From Rhodocyclales bacterium (GTDB taxonomy: Bacteria; Pseudomonadota; Gammaproteobacteria; Burkholderiales; Rhodocyclaceae), in NCBI GenBank assembly GCA_003105015.1, contig PQAF01000030.1, forward strand, positions 1 to 63,837: a stretch of 63,837 nt of DNA, given 5' to 3'. The position numbers were made by a program, and so were the translations under genes. The notes beneath the pieces are model-generated. The model did not search any database. It was not told the DNA's origin and saw nothing but the letters and a program-made list of their open reading frames with translations. Below are positions 9,125 through 19,498 of the stretch, piece by piece (position 1 is the stretch's first letter; every line of letters begins with the position of its first letter).

Positions 9125-12100
9125 TCAGGCGGCGGTCGCCGTCGCCTGACGGGTGTAACCGGCGATCAGCCCTAGCAGTTCATCTTCCTGATAGGGCTTG
9201 CCGAGATAGTGATTGACACCGATCTCCTTGGCGTAGTTGCGATGCTTGTCCGCCGTACGGGAGGTGATCATGATGATCGGTATATCCTTCAGGCGCGCAT
9301 CGGCCCGTACGTTGCGCGTCAGATCGAAGCCGTCCATGCGCGGCATTTCGATGTCCACCAGCATGACATCGGGCACGACCTCGAGCAGCTGCTCGAGGGC
9401 ATCGACCCCGTCCTTGGCGGTGAGCACGTGATATCCCTCGCGCGAGAGGAGCCGTCCGGCGATCTTGCGCACCGTGAGGGAGTCGTCCACAACCATCACC
9501 GTCGGCAAATGCGGAGCGGCAGGTGCCTCCGGCTGCGGGGCGGCGGGTGCCGCCGCTTGTGCGGACAATGCCCTGATCTCGCGGCTGGCGAGCGCAATCG
9601 GGTTGAGGATCAGCACCACTTCGCCGCCCCCCAGCACCGTGGCGCCGGCAATCCCGATCACCCGGGCCAGCTGCGGCCCGATGTTCTTGATGACCACTTC
9701 CTGGTTGCCGCGCAATTCGTCGACCTGAACCGACACGCGCTGCGTACCGGCCCGCAGCAGCAGCAGGGAATAGCGGCGCTGCTGTTCCGGCATGGAGTGG
9801 GTATCGCCCAGCAGGCGCGGCAGGAAGTGGTACGGGTAACGGTTGCCCAGCCATTCGGCGGCGCCATCGGCACGGATTTGCTCGACCGCCGCCTCCTTCA
9901 GTTCCATGACCTGCTCGACCATGACCGACGGGATGGCATACATGCGTCCGCCCACCCGCACGAGCAGCGCCTGCGCCACCGCCAGGGTCAGCGGCAGGTA
10001 AATGCGGAAGCGGGCCCCCTTGCCGGGCGTCGAACCGACCTCGATGCGACCGCCGAGCTGGGCGGTTTCCGCTTTCACCACGTCCATGCCGACGCCGCGG
10101 CCCGCAATCTCGGTCAGTTCCTTGGCGGTCGAGAATCCGGGGTGGAAGATGAAGTCCGTCAGGGTGGCTTCGTCCGGGTTCTGGTCCGGCGCCAGCAAAC
10201 CCTGCTCGACGGCCTTGCTGCGAATGCGCTCGAAGTTGAGACCGGCGCCGTCATCGGCCATTTCGATGACGACCTCATTGCCCTCCTGGGAGAGGGTCAG
10301 GCTGATTTCCCCGATTTCAGGCTTTCCGGCAGCCTGCCTTTGCGCCGTCTCCTCGAGGCCATGCGTGATGGCGTTGCGCAACAGGTGCTCGATCGGTCCG
10401 GTCATCTTCTCGAGCACCGAGCGGTCGAGTTCGACCTGGCCGCCGCGGATGTCGAGGTTGGCCTTCTTGCCCAACTCCTTCGCCGTCAGCCGGACGACGC
10501 GATAGAGGCGGTCCGCCACAGAATTGAAGGGAACCATGCGCACGCCCATCAAAGACTGGGACAGTTCCCGGTTCTGCCGTGCCTGGCTGACAATGGCGGC
10601 ATCGGCATGGTCGAGGTTGCGCAGCAGCGCATGCTGCACGGTGGTGACGTCGTTCACGCTCTCGGCCATCATGCGGGTGATTTCCTGGAAGCGCGTGAAA
10701 CGGTCGAACTCGAGGGGATCGAACTCGACATGCACTTCATGGGCCTGGGCCATGCGCGACTGCATCTGGGATTCGGCCTGAATCTCGATCTCGCGCAGCT
10801 GGCCGCGCAGGCGGATGACGTTCTCCGTCAGGTCGAGCAGCGAGCCGCGCAAGGCGCGCATCTCGCCCTCGATGCGGGAGCGGGCGATGGACATCTCGCC
10901 GGCCTCGTTGACCAGCCGGTCGATCAGGTCGGCGCGCACGCGCAACATGGCGCGCGCGGCGGCAACCTCGGTCTCGATCTCCTCGGCCGCGGTGCGCTCC
11001 GGCTGCAACGCACCGCCTGCCGCAGCCGCGGTCCCCGTCTCCGCCTCTTCCTCGACCACCCCTGCCGCCCGTTTCTGCAGGACGTCCAGCAGGAAGTTGG
11101 CGCGGTCGAAAGAGGTATCGAATTCCTCCAGGAACTGCGGGGTTATTGCCTGGGCTGCCAAGGCGTTCTCCAGGCGCGTCTCCATGCTGTGCACCAGTTC
11201 GCCCATGCCCATGGCGCCGGCCATGCGGGCGCTGCCCTTCAGCGTGTGCAGCAGGCGCGCCATCGAGCCGGCCACTTCCAGATCCTGCGGATTGGCATGC
11301 CAGTTGCGCAGCTCGACGCCGATCTCGCGTACGAGGTCTACTGCTTCCTCCAGGAATATCGGCAGCAGTTGTTCGTCGAGGTCGTCCTGCAGTCGCAGCT
11401 TGCGCCGTTCGGCACCGGCTTCGGCGGTTTCCGTGACCTCTGCCGCGACGGGTGCGGCGGGCAGCGGCGCCGGCTCCTCCACCGCAGGCGGGGCCTCCGG
11501 GAGCAGGGGCGCGGCTTCCTCAGCGATCGGCGCGGGCTCGACCGGGAACGGCTCCTCGACCAGCGCCGGTTCGGCAGGCGCCTCGGAAACCGCCCCTTCA
11601 GCGGCTTCCGGCTCCAATATGGGGATGTCAAGGACGATCTCTTCTGCCGCTACGGCAGGCTCCGGCTCGAAGGTAGGCACCACGCTCAGCTCGACTGCCG
11701 CCGGCTGCGTGGCCATCGCCACTTCGTCCAGTTCCGCGGCCAACCCGTCCGCCCCGTGCGGCACGCACTGCTCGGCAACCGAGGCAATCATCGCATCGAG
11801 GGTGGAAATGGCCGTACCGAGCAGACCGATCTGCCCGCTATTGCAGGTTTGGCTGCCGCGCGCCAGGCGCAACAAGGCATGTTCAAGCGACAAGGCCAGG
11901 CGGCTCACCGGATCGATGCCCACCGTGCCGGATATGCCGGCCAGCGTATGCGCCGCGCGCACCATTTCATCCGGCGGCACCTGCGGCGTCAGCTTGAGCG
12001 CATTCAAATCCAGGCGCAGTACCGCCAGGTGGCCGCGCGCCTCGCCGACGTACATGTCGTAGAGCGAACGGGAAACGACCAGGTCGCCCAAGGCGACGGT

Positions 12101-14722
12101 GTCGTCGGACGGCGGCATCTCGATGACTTCCTCGAGCAGCGACGGCGCCCCGACCTCCTCCGGCAGGCCTAGCGTGATTTCCTCTTCTGTTTCGGGTGCG
12201 GCCTCTGCCGTTTCGGGTGCGGCCTCTTCCGGTTGTTCGGCGCTCTCCGGTTCGGCGGCCGGCACTTCGGTCGACAACACCGGCTCGGCCGGTACTTCAC
12301 CCGTGATGTCTTCGCCCGACTTGACCCGTTCAGCCAGCGCCACCAGGCCGGCAGCATCCTTGTGCGTGCCGCCGCCCGCCTCCAGCTGGGCAACCCAGTC
12401 GGCGAACAGGACATGCGATTCCTCGATCAGGCGGTACAGGGAAGGTGTGGCGTCCTGTTCCGACTGCAGCCATTTGTTCATCACCTGCTCGATCGCCCAG
12501 GCGGTTTCGCCAAGGTCGGTCAACCCGACCATGCGGCCGCTGCCTTTCAGGGTATGAAAGCCGCGACGGATGGTCGTCAGGTATTCGTGGTTGTGCGGCT
12601 CGCCGCGGGACAGTTCAAGATGCTCGCCGATGGTGCCCAGCACCTCGTGCGCCTCCTCCAGGAAGATGGCCAGCAGCTCGGCGTCTATATCCTCGCTTGG
12701 CGCCTCCGCCAACCTCAGCGTTTCGGCCGAGGGGGCTGCCATCTCGAGCGGCGCCGCCGGTGCCACGCGCGCCACGGCCTCCTCGACATGCCCTGCTGCG
12801 GATTCGACGGGGCCCTTGGCCAGGGCTGCCAACGCCGCCTTGGCCTCTTCTTCGAGCTTGACATCCGCCACCAGGCTGGCGTCCTGGCGAATGGTCTCAA
12901 GATGCTGCTTGAGTTCCGCGCGCACTCCTTCGTCCTGCGGCTTTTCGCGCAGCGTCTCGGCGAGAACTTGCGCCTCGCGCTTCTGCTCCTCCAGCTCGTC
13001 CTCGACCGAGGGGGCTGCGGTTTCCGCCATCTCTTCTTCAGTCGGCTGCGCCCTGGGCTGCACCGGCCTGAGAATTTCATCCAGGTCGGCAGGGCCGTGC
13101 TGCAGGGCCTCGACGAAGAAACCGAGCCCGGACAGGCTATGCGCCACCTCCTCGAATTCCTGCTGCTGGGGCAGGATGTCAGGATCGGCAAAGGCCTTGA
13201 TGCGGGCTTCGCAGTCGCGCAGGAGGGCAACCGCCTTGTCCTGGCCCATGATGACCAGCGCGCCCTCGACCTGCTTGAGCGGCCCGGTCAGAGAGGACAA
13301 CTCCTCGCGACGGCTCGTGTCGCGGAAGAAGGCGTCGAGGGCCTGCTCGATCTGGGCCAGGTTGGTGAGAATCTCCCGCGCCACCTGGCTCATCATGAGG
13401 CGCTCCTGGGCGCGCCGTGACATCTCGTCGAGGAGCGGCGCCGACAGGTCAGCCAGCGCCTCGCCGCGCATCAGGGCGGCGAGACGCCCGATGACGACAT
13501 CCACCTGATGCGAAAAATCCGCGCCAAGCTGCTCGTAGTTCTCCAGGGCGTTTTCCGCCAGCAGCAGGGCCGTGGCGATTTCCATCGCAGTCGCATCGCT
13601 CTGCTTGAGGGGGTCCTTGCGCAGCCACTGGGCGGCGCCGGCAATGCCGGCCACCAGACGTGCCAGATGGTCGTTGATCAGTCCGCCGCCCTTGCTGGCC
13701 AACGTGACGGCGTTGTCGTGGAACTGCGGCAGGGAGACGGCCGCACCGGCGCAGAATTTGTTCCAGGCTTCCTTGGTCGCAGCCAAGGTGTCGCGCATGG
13801 CCAGGAGCACCGGCTTGAGCGGCTCGATATCCGCCGTGGAGGCCGGCACCAGCGCATCGAGACGGTAGGCCTCCTTGACCTGCTGCACCTGCGCACCGCC
13901 CCCCTTGGCGACGGCGACAAAGTACAGGGCGTCACGCATCAGGCGTTCGGCCACCGTCTTGGAGCCCTCCAGCAATCGGCGCATCTGCAGGTCGATGCGG
14001 GCGCAGAGCTTCTTGACCTGGAAGTCGACGGGTACCTGGCGTGCCGCCAGGGCGTCGAGCAGCGCGATCGTGACCCACCAGAAGGCGCGTGCGGCGGGAA
14101 GGGCCTGGGTGGCTTCGATGGCGGACACGGCCTCGCGCATTTCGGCAACGCCGCCGACGTCGTCGGCATTGCGCAGCCAGCGCAGGAAACCGCGCTCGAA
14201 CCGGGCACGCTCCGCCTTCAGCCGCTTGGCCACCTCTCCGGCGGACAGCTGGGACGAATCTTCGGTTCGCTTCGGCGGGCGCAGGGAAAGATCCGGGAAG
14301 AACAGGTCGCTCGATGCGACACGCTCGACCCCTCGGGCGGCCAGCAGATCGCGGTAGATCGAAAGCAGTTTGAGCGGCTGGTTCGGCATCCCGCTCGCCA
14401 CCTCGTCGAGGTAATGGCGGATCGCCGTGATCGCCCTTTGCCCCAGCTCGCCGGCAGCAGGCGTGGCGGCCACCTTCCCACTCTCGATATCGGATAGCAG
14501 CTGCTCGATCGTCTCGGAGAACTGCGTTACGCCATCCAGGCCGACGATCGAAAGCGCGCCATGGGCCTGGTGCAGGTGGGTGCGGGCGAACTTGAGCTGG
14601 GCGGAGTCGCCCGGGTTCCCGGCGAATTTGCCGAGCGCCTCATGGGCACGCCCGAGGGCGAGGTCGATTTCGCCCTTGACCCAGGAGAGCGGACCGAGAT
14701 CGAGATCGGAGGTGGCAGCCAT
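9125..14722 (-). CDS. chpA: Hybrid chemotaxis histidine kinase ChpA/PilL of the pilus Chp system
   Basis: This 1865-residue kinase signals from PilJ to the response regulators PilG and PilH. Several HPt-like helices are visible: HLHQAHGAL near residue 50, VAHSLSGLGFF near 527, FHTLKGSGRM near 722, AAHTLAGISG near 922 and LLHTLKGSARM near 1157. Alanine/proline/glutamate-rich linkers separate them. The CheA core follows, with dimerisation helix, N box EHLLRNAITHG near 1452 and the G boxes MADDGAGLN and GRGVGMDVVK. Then come a CheW-like domain and a C-terminal receiver (VMVVDDSLTVRK, VDIEMPRMDG) from about 1740. Domain order and gene order match ChpA. Confidence 0.95.
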   Translation of the reverse strand: MAATSDLDLGPLSWVKGEIDLALGRAHEALGKFAGNPGDSAQLKFARTHLHQAHGALSIVGLDGVTQFSETIEQLLSDIESGKVAATPAAGELGQRAITAIRHYLDEVASGMPNQPLKLLSIYRDLLAARGVERVASSDLFFPDLSLRPPKRTEDSSQLSAGEVAKRLKAERARFERGFLRWLRNADDVGGVAEMREAVSAIEATQALPAARAFWWVTIALLDALAARQVPVDFQVKKLCARIDLQMRRLLEGSKTVAERLMRDALYFVAVAKGGGAQVQQVKEAYRLDALVPASTADIEPLKPVLLAMRDTLAATKEAWNKFCAGAAVSLPQFHDNAVTLASKGGGLINDHLARLVAGIAGAAQWLRKDPLKQSDATAMEIATALLLAENALENYEQLGADFSHQVDVVIGRLAALMRGEALADLSAPLLDEMSRRAQERLMMSQVAREILTNLAQIEQALDAFFRDTSRREELSSLTGPLKQVEGALVIMGQDKAVALLRDCEARIKAFADPDILPQQQEFEEVAHSLSGLGFFVEALQHGPADLDEILRPVQPRAQPTEEEMAETAAPSVEDELEEQKREAQVLAETLREKPQDEGVRAELKQHLETIRQDASLVADVKLEEEAKAALAALAKGPVESAAGHVEEAVARVAPAAPLEMAAPSAETLRLAEAPSEDIDAELLAIFLEEAHEVLGTIGEHLELSRGEPHNHEYLTTIRRGFHTLKGSGRMVGLTDLGETAWAIEQVMNKWLQSEQDATPSLYRLIEESHVLFADWVAQLEAGGGTHKDAAGLVALAERVKSGEDITGEVPAEPVLSTEVPAAEPESAEQPEEAAPETAEAAPETEEEITLGLPEEVGAPSLLEEVIEMPPSDDTVALGDLVVSRSLYDMYVGEARGHLAVLRLDLNALKLTPQVPPDEMVRAAHTLAGISGTVGIDPVSRLALSLEHALLRLARGSQTCNSGQIGLLGTAISTLDAMIASVAEQCVPHGADGLAAELDEVAMATQPAAVELSVVPTFEPEPAVAAEEIVLDIPILEPEAAEGAVSEAPAEPALVEEPFPVEPAPIAEEAAPLLPEAPPAVEEPAPLPAAPVAAEVTETAEAGAERRKLRLQDDLDEQLLPIFLEEAVDLVREIGVELRNWHANPQDLEVAGSMARLLHTLKGSARMAGAMGMGELVHSMETRLENALAAQAITPQFLEEFDTSFDRANFLLDVLQKRAAGVVEEEAETGTAAAAGGALQPERTAAEEIETEVAAARAMLRVRADLIDRLVNEAGEMSIARSRIEGEMRALRGSLLDLTENVIRLRGQLREIEIQAESQMQSRMAQAHEVHVEFDPLEFDRFTRFQEITRMMAESVNDVTTVQHALLRNLDHADAAIVSQARQNRELSQSLMGVRMVPFNSVADRLYRVVRLTAKELGKKANLDIRGGQVELDRSVLEKMTGPIEHLLRNAITHGLEETAQRQAAGKPEIGEISLTLSQEGNEVVIEMADDGAGLNFERIRSKAVEQGLLAPDQNPDEATLTDFIFHPGFSTAKELTEIAGRGVGMDVVKAETAQLGGRIEVGSTPGKGARFRIYLPLTLAVAQALLVRVGGRMYAIPSVMVEQVMELKEAAVEQIRADGAAEWLGNRYPYHFLPRLLGDTHSMPEQQRRYSLLLLRAGTQRVSVQVDELRGNQEVVIKNIGPQLARVIGIAGATVLGGGEVVLILNPIALASREIRALSAQAAAPAAPQPEAPAAPHLPTVMVVDDSLTVRKIAGRLLSREGYHVLTAKDGVDALEQLLEVVPDVMLVDIEMPRMDGFDLTRNVRADARLKDIPIIMITSRTADKHRNYAKEIGVNHYLGKPYQEDELLGLIAGYTRQATATAA

Positions 14723-14746
14723 CGTGTCGCCCGCGCTTCGCCCGCC

Positions 14747-16900
14747 TTAGACCTTGAAGCCCGACACCGAGCCCTTCAGTTCGACGGCCAGCTCGGCGAG
14801 CTGGCCGATCGACACCGCGGTCTGCTTGGTGCCAACGGTTGTCTGCTCCGTCACTTTCAGGATGCCCTGCATGTTCTGCGCCACGCGCGTTGCGGCCTCG
14901 GCCTGCTGCTGGGTGGCGGAGGAGATCGATTCGATCAGGGAGGCCAGGTTGGTCGACACTGAAGAAATTTCCTGCAGCGCCTGGCCGGCGGCGTCCGACA
15001 GCTTGGCCCCTTCCACCACGCCCCGCGTCGAGTTTTCCATGGCGGAGACGGCATCCTGCGTGTCGGTCTGAATCGTCTTCACGATCGCCGCGATCTGCTT
15101 CGTCGCCTCGCCGGAGCGTTCGGCCAGCCGCTGCACTTCTTCCGCAACCACCGTGAAGCCGCGGCCCGCCTCGCCGGCCGAGGCCGCCTGGATGGCGGCG
15201 TTCAGCGCCAGCACGTTCGTCTGTTCGGTAATGTCGGAAATCAGTTCCACGATCTCGCCGATCTCCTGCGAGGATTCGCCGAGGCGCTTGATCCGCTTCG
15301 AGGTTTCCTGGATCTGGTCGCGGATTTCGTTCATGCCCTTGATGGAGTTCTCCACCGCCTCGGCGCCCTTTTGCGCGGCGTCCAGGGAGTGGCGCGCCAC
15401 CTGGGCGGATTCCATGGCCTCGCTCGACACCTGGTTCATCGATTTCGCCATGTCGAGGACGTTGTCGCCGGCCTGCTTGATCTCGCGCGACTGGCGCTCG
15501 GTGGCCACCAGCAGCTCGTTGGAGGTCTTCTGGGCAGCCTCGGAAGCGGCGGCCACGCGGCCGGCGGCATCGTTGATGCGTCGCACCAGCACGCCGAGTT
15601 CCTCAATCGTGTAGTTCACCGAGTCGGCAATGGCGCCCGTAATGTCTTCCGTCACCGTGGCGCGCACCGTCAGGTCGCCGTCGGCCAGGTCGCCCATCTC
15701 GTTCATCAGCCGCAGAATGGCTTCCTGGCTGGCGTTCTTCGAGGCTTCCGCCTCATGGCGCTGGCGTTCGGCCTGTTCCCGGCGCATGGCCGAGTCGTCG
15801 TTGAAGACCTTGGCCATCAGGGCCAGGGTAATGACGGCCATCAGGGCAAAAATGGAGATGACCCAGGTATTCGTCGCCCGGCCGGCGATTTCCGCAGCGT
15901 AGGCGTTGGACAGGTCGGTGGTCGCCTTGAGCAGGGGAACGCTGTCGCGGAAGATGCGGCTGCCCGCCTGCTTGGCCTGGACGAGTCGCTGCATGTTGCC
16001 GAGAATGCCGGCCACGGCCTCCTGGTATTCCTTGAAAGCGCCATCGAGCTCGGTCAGCTTTTCCTTGGTTTCGGCATCGGCGGCAGGATTGATGCGCATC
16101 GCCTCCGATCCCTTGCTCAGGGCGCCCAGCACGTCACGGAAGGTATTCGTGTCCTTGCCCAGCAGGAAGGCCACTTCCGGATCGATGGCGTCGGCAACCA
16201 GCAGGGCATTGGCGTTTTTCGCCAGGCGCTGGGTCAACATCACCAGCTGGTTGGCGGCAGCGATCTCTCGCGCCGATGCTCCCGTCTGCAGCTTGAGGGC
16301 GGCCACCTGCTCGGCCAGCTCCAGCAGTTGGGGGTTCTTCGTGTTGATGGTCGACACCGATTTCCCGAGCTGCTGCAGGTTTTTCTCCTGCTCCAGCACC
16401 TGGGCGGAGTTCTGGTTGGTCTTCTCCCACTCCTCCGTCAGGGCATGCAGGGCAGGCTGCGTCGTATCCGGGCTGGGGGGCACGTTGATCTCGTCGATCG
16501 TGCCGCCTTGCGTGACGCGCTCAAGGAGGATGGCGAAGTTGCTGCGGCCCTCCTTCAGTTCGGCGAATGCCGCCGCATTGCCCTGCAGGGCCAGCTGGGC
16601 GGACTTGGCGATGGCCTGCGAGAGCATGCGCATCTGACCGGCCGCCGACGTATAGGCTGCGCCATGCGTGGCAACGCGGCTGTCCATCCAGGCCGACACG
16701 GCCACGATGAACATGAAGAACACGAACATACCGCCCAGCAACTGAAGCTGGGTACCGATCGGCTTGTCGCCTATCCCGGGCAGCTTGAAGCGCCCGCCCC
16801 GCACGGCGGCCTGCTGCAGGTTGTCCATGATCGTGCTCTGCGAGGTTTCCGAGGGAGTCTCGCTGCCGCCCATTCCGGGGAGCTTGATATTGAATGCCAT
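14747..16900 (-). CDS. pilJ: Pilus-associated methyl-accepting chemotaxis protein PilJ
   Basis: This 717-residue transducer has a cytoplasmic N-terminal stretch, a first membrane segment ([19 protein letters not shown], about residues 53-71), a periplasmic sensor with PilJ-type repeats, and a second membrane segment near residue 350 ([20 protein letters not shown]). HAMP and a long coiled-coil signalling domain follow, whose hairpin tip [20 protein letters not shown] lies near residue 570. No CheR-binding pentapeptide is present at the C terminus, as expected for PilJ. It lies between pilI and chpA. Confidence 0.95.
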   Translation of the reverse strand: MAFNIKLPGMGGSETPSETSQSTIMDNLQQAAVRGGRFKLPGIGDKPIGTQLQLLGGMFVFFMFIVAVSAWMDSRVATHGAAYTSAAGQMRMLSQAIAKSAQLALQGNAAAFAELKEGRSNFAILLERVTQGGTIDEINVPPSPDTTQPALHALTEEWEKTNQNSAQVLEQEKNLQQLGKSVSTINTKNPQLLELAEQVAALKLQTGASAREIAAANQLVMLTQRLAKNANALLVADAIDPEVAFLLGKDTNTFRDVLGALSKGSEAMRINPAADAETKEKLTELDGAFKEYQEAVAGILGNMQRLVQAKQAGSRIFRDSVPLLKATTDLSNAYAAEIAGRATNTWVISIFALMAVITLALMAKVFNDDSAMRREQAERQRHEAEASKNASQEAILRLMNEMGDLADGDLTVRATVTEDITGAIADSVNYTIEELGVLVRRINDAAGRVAAASEAAQKTSNELLVATERQSREIKQAGDNVLDMAKSMNQVSSEAMESAQVARHSLDAAQKGAEAVENSIKGMNEIRDQIQETSKRIKRLGESSQEIGEIVELISDITEQTNVLALNAAIQAASAGEAGRGFTVVAEEVQRLAERSGEATKQIAAIVKTIQTDTQDAVSAMENSTRGVVEGAKLSDAAGQALQEISSVSTNLASLIESISSATQQQAEAATRVAQNMQGILKVTEQTTVGTKQTAVSIGQLAELAVELKGSVSGFKV

Positions 16901-16950
16901 GCCGATGTCTCCGATGTTCAGCGTCTAGTTGTTGCGGGTGACTTCCCTTT

Positions 16951-17469
16951 TCACGACAGACCGATTTCAAGGAACTCCGGCTGTCCGAGCAGGTTCCTCA
17001 GGTTCAACCGCTTCCAAACATTGCCCTGCGGGTCGGCATACTGCTCGCCGACCCACGGCCGCGGATCGGCATCGACCGCCCGCGGCTCCATCTGTTCGAT
17101 GTTGCGCAAACCCAGCGTGCGATTGACCAGCAGCGCGCTGTTGATGCCGAATCGTCCACCGACGATCAGCAGGCGGCTGTCGGCGTTCTGCGGCGTGATC
17201 TCGCCACCCTGGAAAGCCGAGAAATCGACCACGCTGTACAACGTGCCGCGGATGTTGGCAATGCCGCAGAACCAGGGCTGGGTGAGCGGCACGCCGGTCA
17301 GGGGCGGCAACGGCACGATTTCGCCCGAATCGGCCAGATCGAGCAGCCAGTAGTCACGGCCGGCCAGCACGCCCAGCAGGGCTCGCGACGTCTGGCCGGC
17401 ACGGGCGCTGGTCAGCCGCTGGACCAGGCTTTCCTGGAACTCCCGCAGGCTGAGTTTCTTCTTGGCCAT
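16951..17469 (-). CDS. pilI: CheW-like adaptor PilI
   Basis: This CheW-domain adaptor couples PilJ to ChpA. The start at 17469 (MAKKKLSLREF) gives 172 residues; the frame is open upstream only through pilH antisense sequence. CheW signatures include WFCGIANIRGTLYSVVDFSAF and RLLIVGGRFGINSALLV. It follows pilH and precedes pilJ in the standard pilGHIJ order. Confidence 0.9.
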   Translation of the reverse strand: MAKKKLSLREFQESLVQRLTSARAGQTSRALLGVLAGRDYWLLDLADSGEIVPLPPLTGVPLTQPWFCGIANIRGTLYSVVDFSAFQGGEITPQNADSRLLIVGGRFGINSALLVNRTLGLRNIEQMEPRAVDADPRPWVGEQYADPQGNVWKRLNLRNLLGQPEFLEIGLS

Positions 17470-17483
17470 CGGCAGTGATCGCC

Positions 17484-17849
17484 TCAGCCCAGCGCGGCGA
17501 TCTTCTCCAGCAGCACCTTCGGATCGATCGGCTTGACCAGATAGTCGTTGGCGCCCTGGCGCATGCCCCAGATCTTGTCGGTCTCCTGCCCCTTGCTGGT
17601 GCACATGACGACGGGGATGTGCTTGGTCTCTTCCTCGCGCGTAATGGTGCGCGTGGCCTGGTAGCCGTTCATGCCGGGCATGACGACATCCATGAGAATG
17701 AGATCCGGCATCTCGGATTTCGACTTGGCGATGGCCTCCTCCCCGCTCTCGGCGGTGACCACGTTGTAGCCGTTCTTCGCGAGCAGCTCGCTCAGCGCAT
17801 GGCGCTCGGTGGGGGAGTCGTCGACGATGAGAATTTTCTTGATGGGCAT
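17484..17849 (-). CDS. pilH: Response regulator PilH
   Basis: This 121-residue stand-alone receiver carries the acidic pair in ILIVDDSPTERHAL, the phospho-acceptor aspartate in LILMDVVMPGMNG, the conserved threonine or serine region MCTSKGQETD and lysine in YLVKPID. There is no output domain. In the Chp system PilH is one of the two CheY-like acceptors and is associated with pilus retraction. It is 27 bp downstream of pilG. Confidence 0.93.
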   Translation of the reverse strand: MPIKKILIVDDSPTERHALSELLAKNGYNVVTAESGEEAIAKSKSEMPDLILMDVVMPGMNGYQATRTITREEETKHIPVVMCTSKGQETDKIWGMRQGANDYLVKPIDPKVLLEKIAALG

Positions 17850-17876
17850 AGTGTCTTACCTCGCTACGAATGCAAA

Positions 17877-18275
17877 CTAGGAAACACGCTGCGGCACATG
17901 CGCAGCGACGGCCTTGAGCAGGCTGTCCTTCGTGAAGGGTTTTGTCAGGTACTCGTCGGAACCGACCATGCGGCCGCGCGCCCGGTCGAACAGGCCGTCC
18001 TTGGACGAAAGCATGATGACCGGCGTCACACCGAAGCGCGGGTTTTTCTTGATCAGGGCACAGGTCTGGTAGCCATCGAGGCGCGGCATCATGATGTCGC
18101 AGAAGACGATGTCCGGGTGGTGGTCGGCAATCTTCGCCAGCGCATCGAAACCGTCCTCCGCCAAGACGACTTGGCAGCCGGCCTGCACCAGGAAAATTTC
18201 GGCGCTGCGGCGGATGGTGTTGCTGTCGTCGATCACCATCACCTTGACGCCGTTCAGATTGGCTGCTTCCCCCAC
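17877..18275 (-). CDS. pilG: Response regulator PilG
   Basis: This 132-residue receiver-only protein has VMVIDDSNTIRRSAE, the phospho-acceptor FCDIMMPRLDGY, MLSSKDG and the YLTKPFTKDSL lysine. Its position as first gene and the IRRSAEIFL motif identify PilG, the CheY-like protein associated with pilus extension and cAMP signalling in Pseudomonas. A GAGGAGGGG ribosome-binding sequence lies just upstream of its ATG. Confidence 0.93.
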   Translation of the reverse strand: MGEAANLNGVKVMVIDDSNTIRRSAEIFLVQAGCQVVLAEDGFDALAKIADHHPDIVFCDIMMPRLDGYQTCALIKKNPRFGVTPVIMLSSKDGLFDRARGRMVGSDEYLTKPFTKDSLLKAVAAHVPQRVS

Positions 18276-18411
18276 GCTTCTCCGTCCCCTCCTCTAGCTG
18301 GCCGCTGAATACTGCTTCGGATATATGGCTTGATATATATGTCTTCGCGGCCGGGCGCCATAACTATAACCTAAAAAACAGCCATTTCCATGCCAACTTT
18401 GACACGCCGGC
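18276..18411 (-). promoter_or_regulatory. Probable promoter region of the pilGHIJ-chpA array
   Basis: This AT-rich 136-bp gap precedes pilG and follows the rubredoxin gene, both read leftward. Read on the minus strand it contains TATAGT and a run of alternating TATATATA about 60 to 100 bases before the pilG start, then GAGGAGGGG as the Shine-Dalgarno sequence. No regulator site is recognised. A promoter here is inferred from base composition and position only. Confidence 0.35.
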
Positions 18412-18594
18412 TCAGATTTCAACCAGCTCGAAATCCTCCTTGCGCGCCCCGCATTCCGGGCAGGCCCAGTTCGGCGGCACGTCCTCCCAGCGGGTGCCGG
18501 GCAGGATGCCCTCCTCCGGCAGGCCGGCAGCCTCATCGTAGATGAAGCCGCAGACGAGACACATCCAGGTGCGATAGGGGGTGGGAGCCGTCAT
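18412..18594 (-). CDS. rubA: Rubredoxin
   Basis: This 60-residue rubredoxin has the two iron-binding CxxC loops MCLVCGFIYDE (about residues 12-22) and ACPECGARKEDF (about 44-55), plus the conserved W and P residues between them. It is a small cytoplasmic electron carrier, often serving oxidative-stress or alkane/aromatic oxygenase systems. It is divergent from thiD with a 70-bp gap. The redox partner is not apparent here. Confidence 0.95.
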   Translation of the reverse strand: MTAPTPYRTWMCLVCGFIYDEAAGLPEEGILPGTRWEDVPPNWACPECGARKEDFELVEI

Positions 18595-18664
18595 TGACTT
18601 TCTCGGTTAGAATCGGGCCAGTCTACCCCATTCGCTTCCGGCCGCACCAGCCGATACCCCGCCC

Positions 18665-19498
18665 ATGCCCCAGGACCTGCTGCCGCCCATCGTGATGGTG
18701 TTTGCCGCTTCCGATCCTTCCGGCGGCGCCGGCCTCCAGGCCGACATCATGACGCTTTCCAGCATGGGCTGTCACCCGCTCTCCGTGCTCACCGCACTGA
18801 CCGTACAGGACTCGGCCGGCGTCGAGGACGCCCTGGCCATCGATGCCGACTGGGTGGTCGACCAGGCGCGCGCACTGCTCGAGGACATGTCCGTCTCGGC
18901 CTTCAAGATCGGCATGCTGGGCAGCGTCGAGAACATCGCCGCCATCGCCGAAATCATTTCAGACTACCCCGACATCCCCCTGGTCCTCGATCCGGTGCTG
19001 GCTTCCGGCCGCGGCGACGAACTGGCCAGCGAGGACATGATCAGCGCCCTGCGCGAACTGCTGCTGCCGCAGACCACGCTGCTGACGCCGAACAGCCTGG
19101 AAGCGCGCCGGCTGGCCCTCGACGAGTCCGATGATGAAGACGATCCCGGATTGGATGAGTGCGCGCGTCGTCTGGTCGGTGCCGGTGCGGAATACGTTCT
19201 GATCACCGGTACCCACGAGCACAGCGCGCAGGTCGTCAATTCCCTCTACGGGGAAAACGGCCTGATCCGCGCCGATGCCTGGGAGCGCCTGCCCGGCAGC
19301 TACCACGGTTCCGGCTGCACCCTGGCTTCGGCCATCGCCGCCAACCTGGCCAACGGCCAGGACATCGCCGAGGCCGTACGCGACGCCCAGGACTACACCT
19401 GGCAGGCGCTCGCCAACGGCTTCCGGCCCGGCATGGGCCAGTACCTGCCCGATCGGTTCTTCTGGGCGCGCGAATCCGGGCCCGGGGATGAAGCTTAA
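18665..19498 (+). CDS. thiD: Hydroxymethylpyrimidine/phosphomethylpyrimidine kinase
   Basis: ThiD phosphorylates HMP and HMP-P in thiamine synthesis. The 277-residue ribokinase-fold protein shows SDPSGGAGLQADI, AFKIGMLGS, VLDPVLASGRG, LLTPNSLEARRL and GSGCTLASAIAANLANG, whose glycine-rich loop forms the anion hole. A fusion to ThiE is absent; instead thiE follows with an 11-bp overlap. Confidence 0.93.
   Translation: MPQDLLPPIVMVFAASDPSGGAGLQADIMTLSSMGCHPLSVLTALTVQDSAGVEDALAIDADWVVDQARALLEDMSVSAFKIGMLGSVENIAAIAEIISDYPDIPLVLDPVLASGRGDELASEDMISALRELLLPQTTLLTPNSLEARRLALDESDDEDDPGLDECARRLVGAGAEYVLITGTHEHSAQVVNSLYGENGLIRADAWERLPGSYHGSGCTLASAIAANLANGQDIAEAVRDAQDYTWQALANGFRPGMGQYLPDRFFWARESGPGDEA

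Noticed and set aside
9209..12172. Long plus-strand open frame of 987 codons opposite chpA
   Set aside because: It is the antisense of a GC-rich gene, with no ribosome-binding site and a composition rich in R, G, H, Q and L expected from shadow frames; chpA has clear domains on the other strand.
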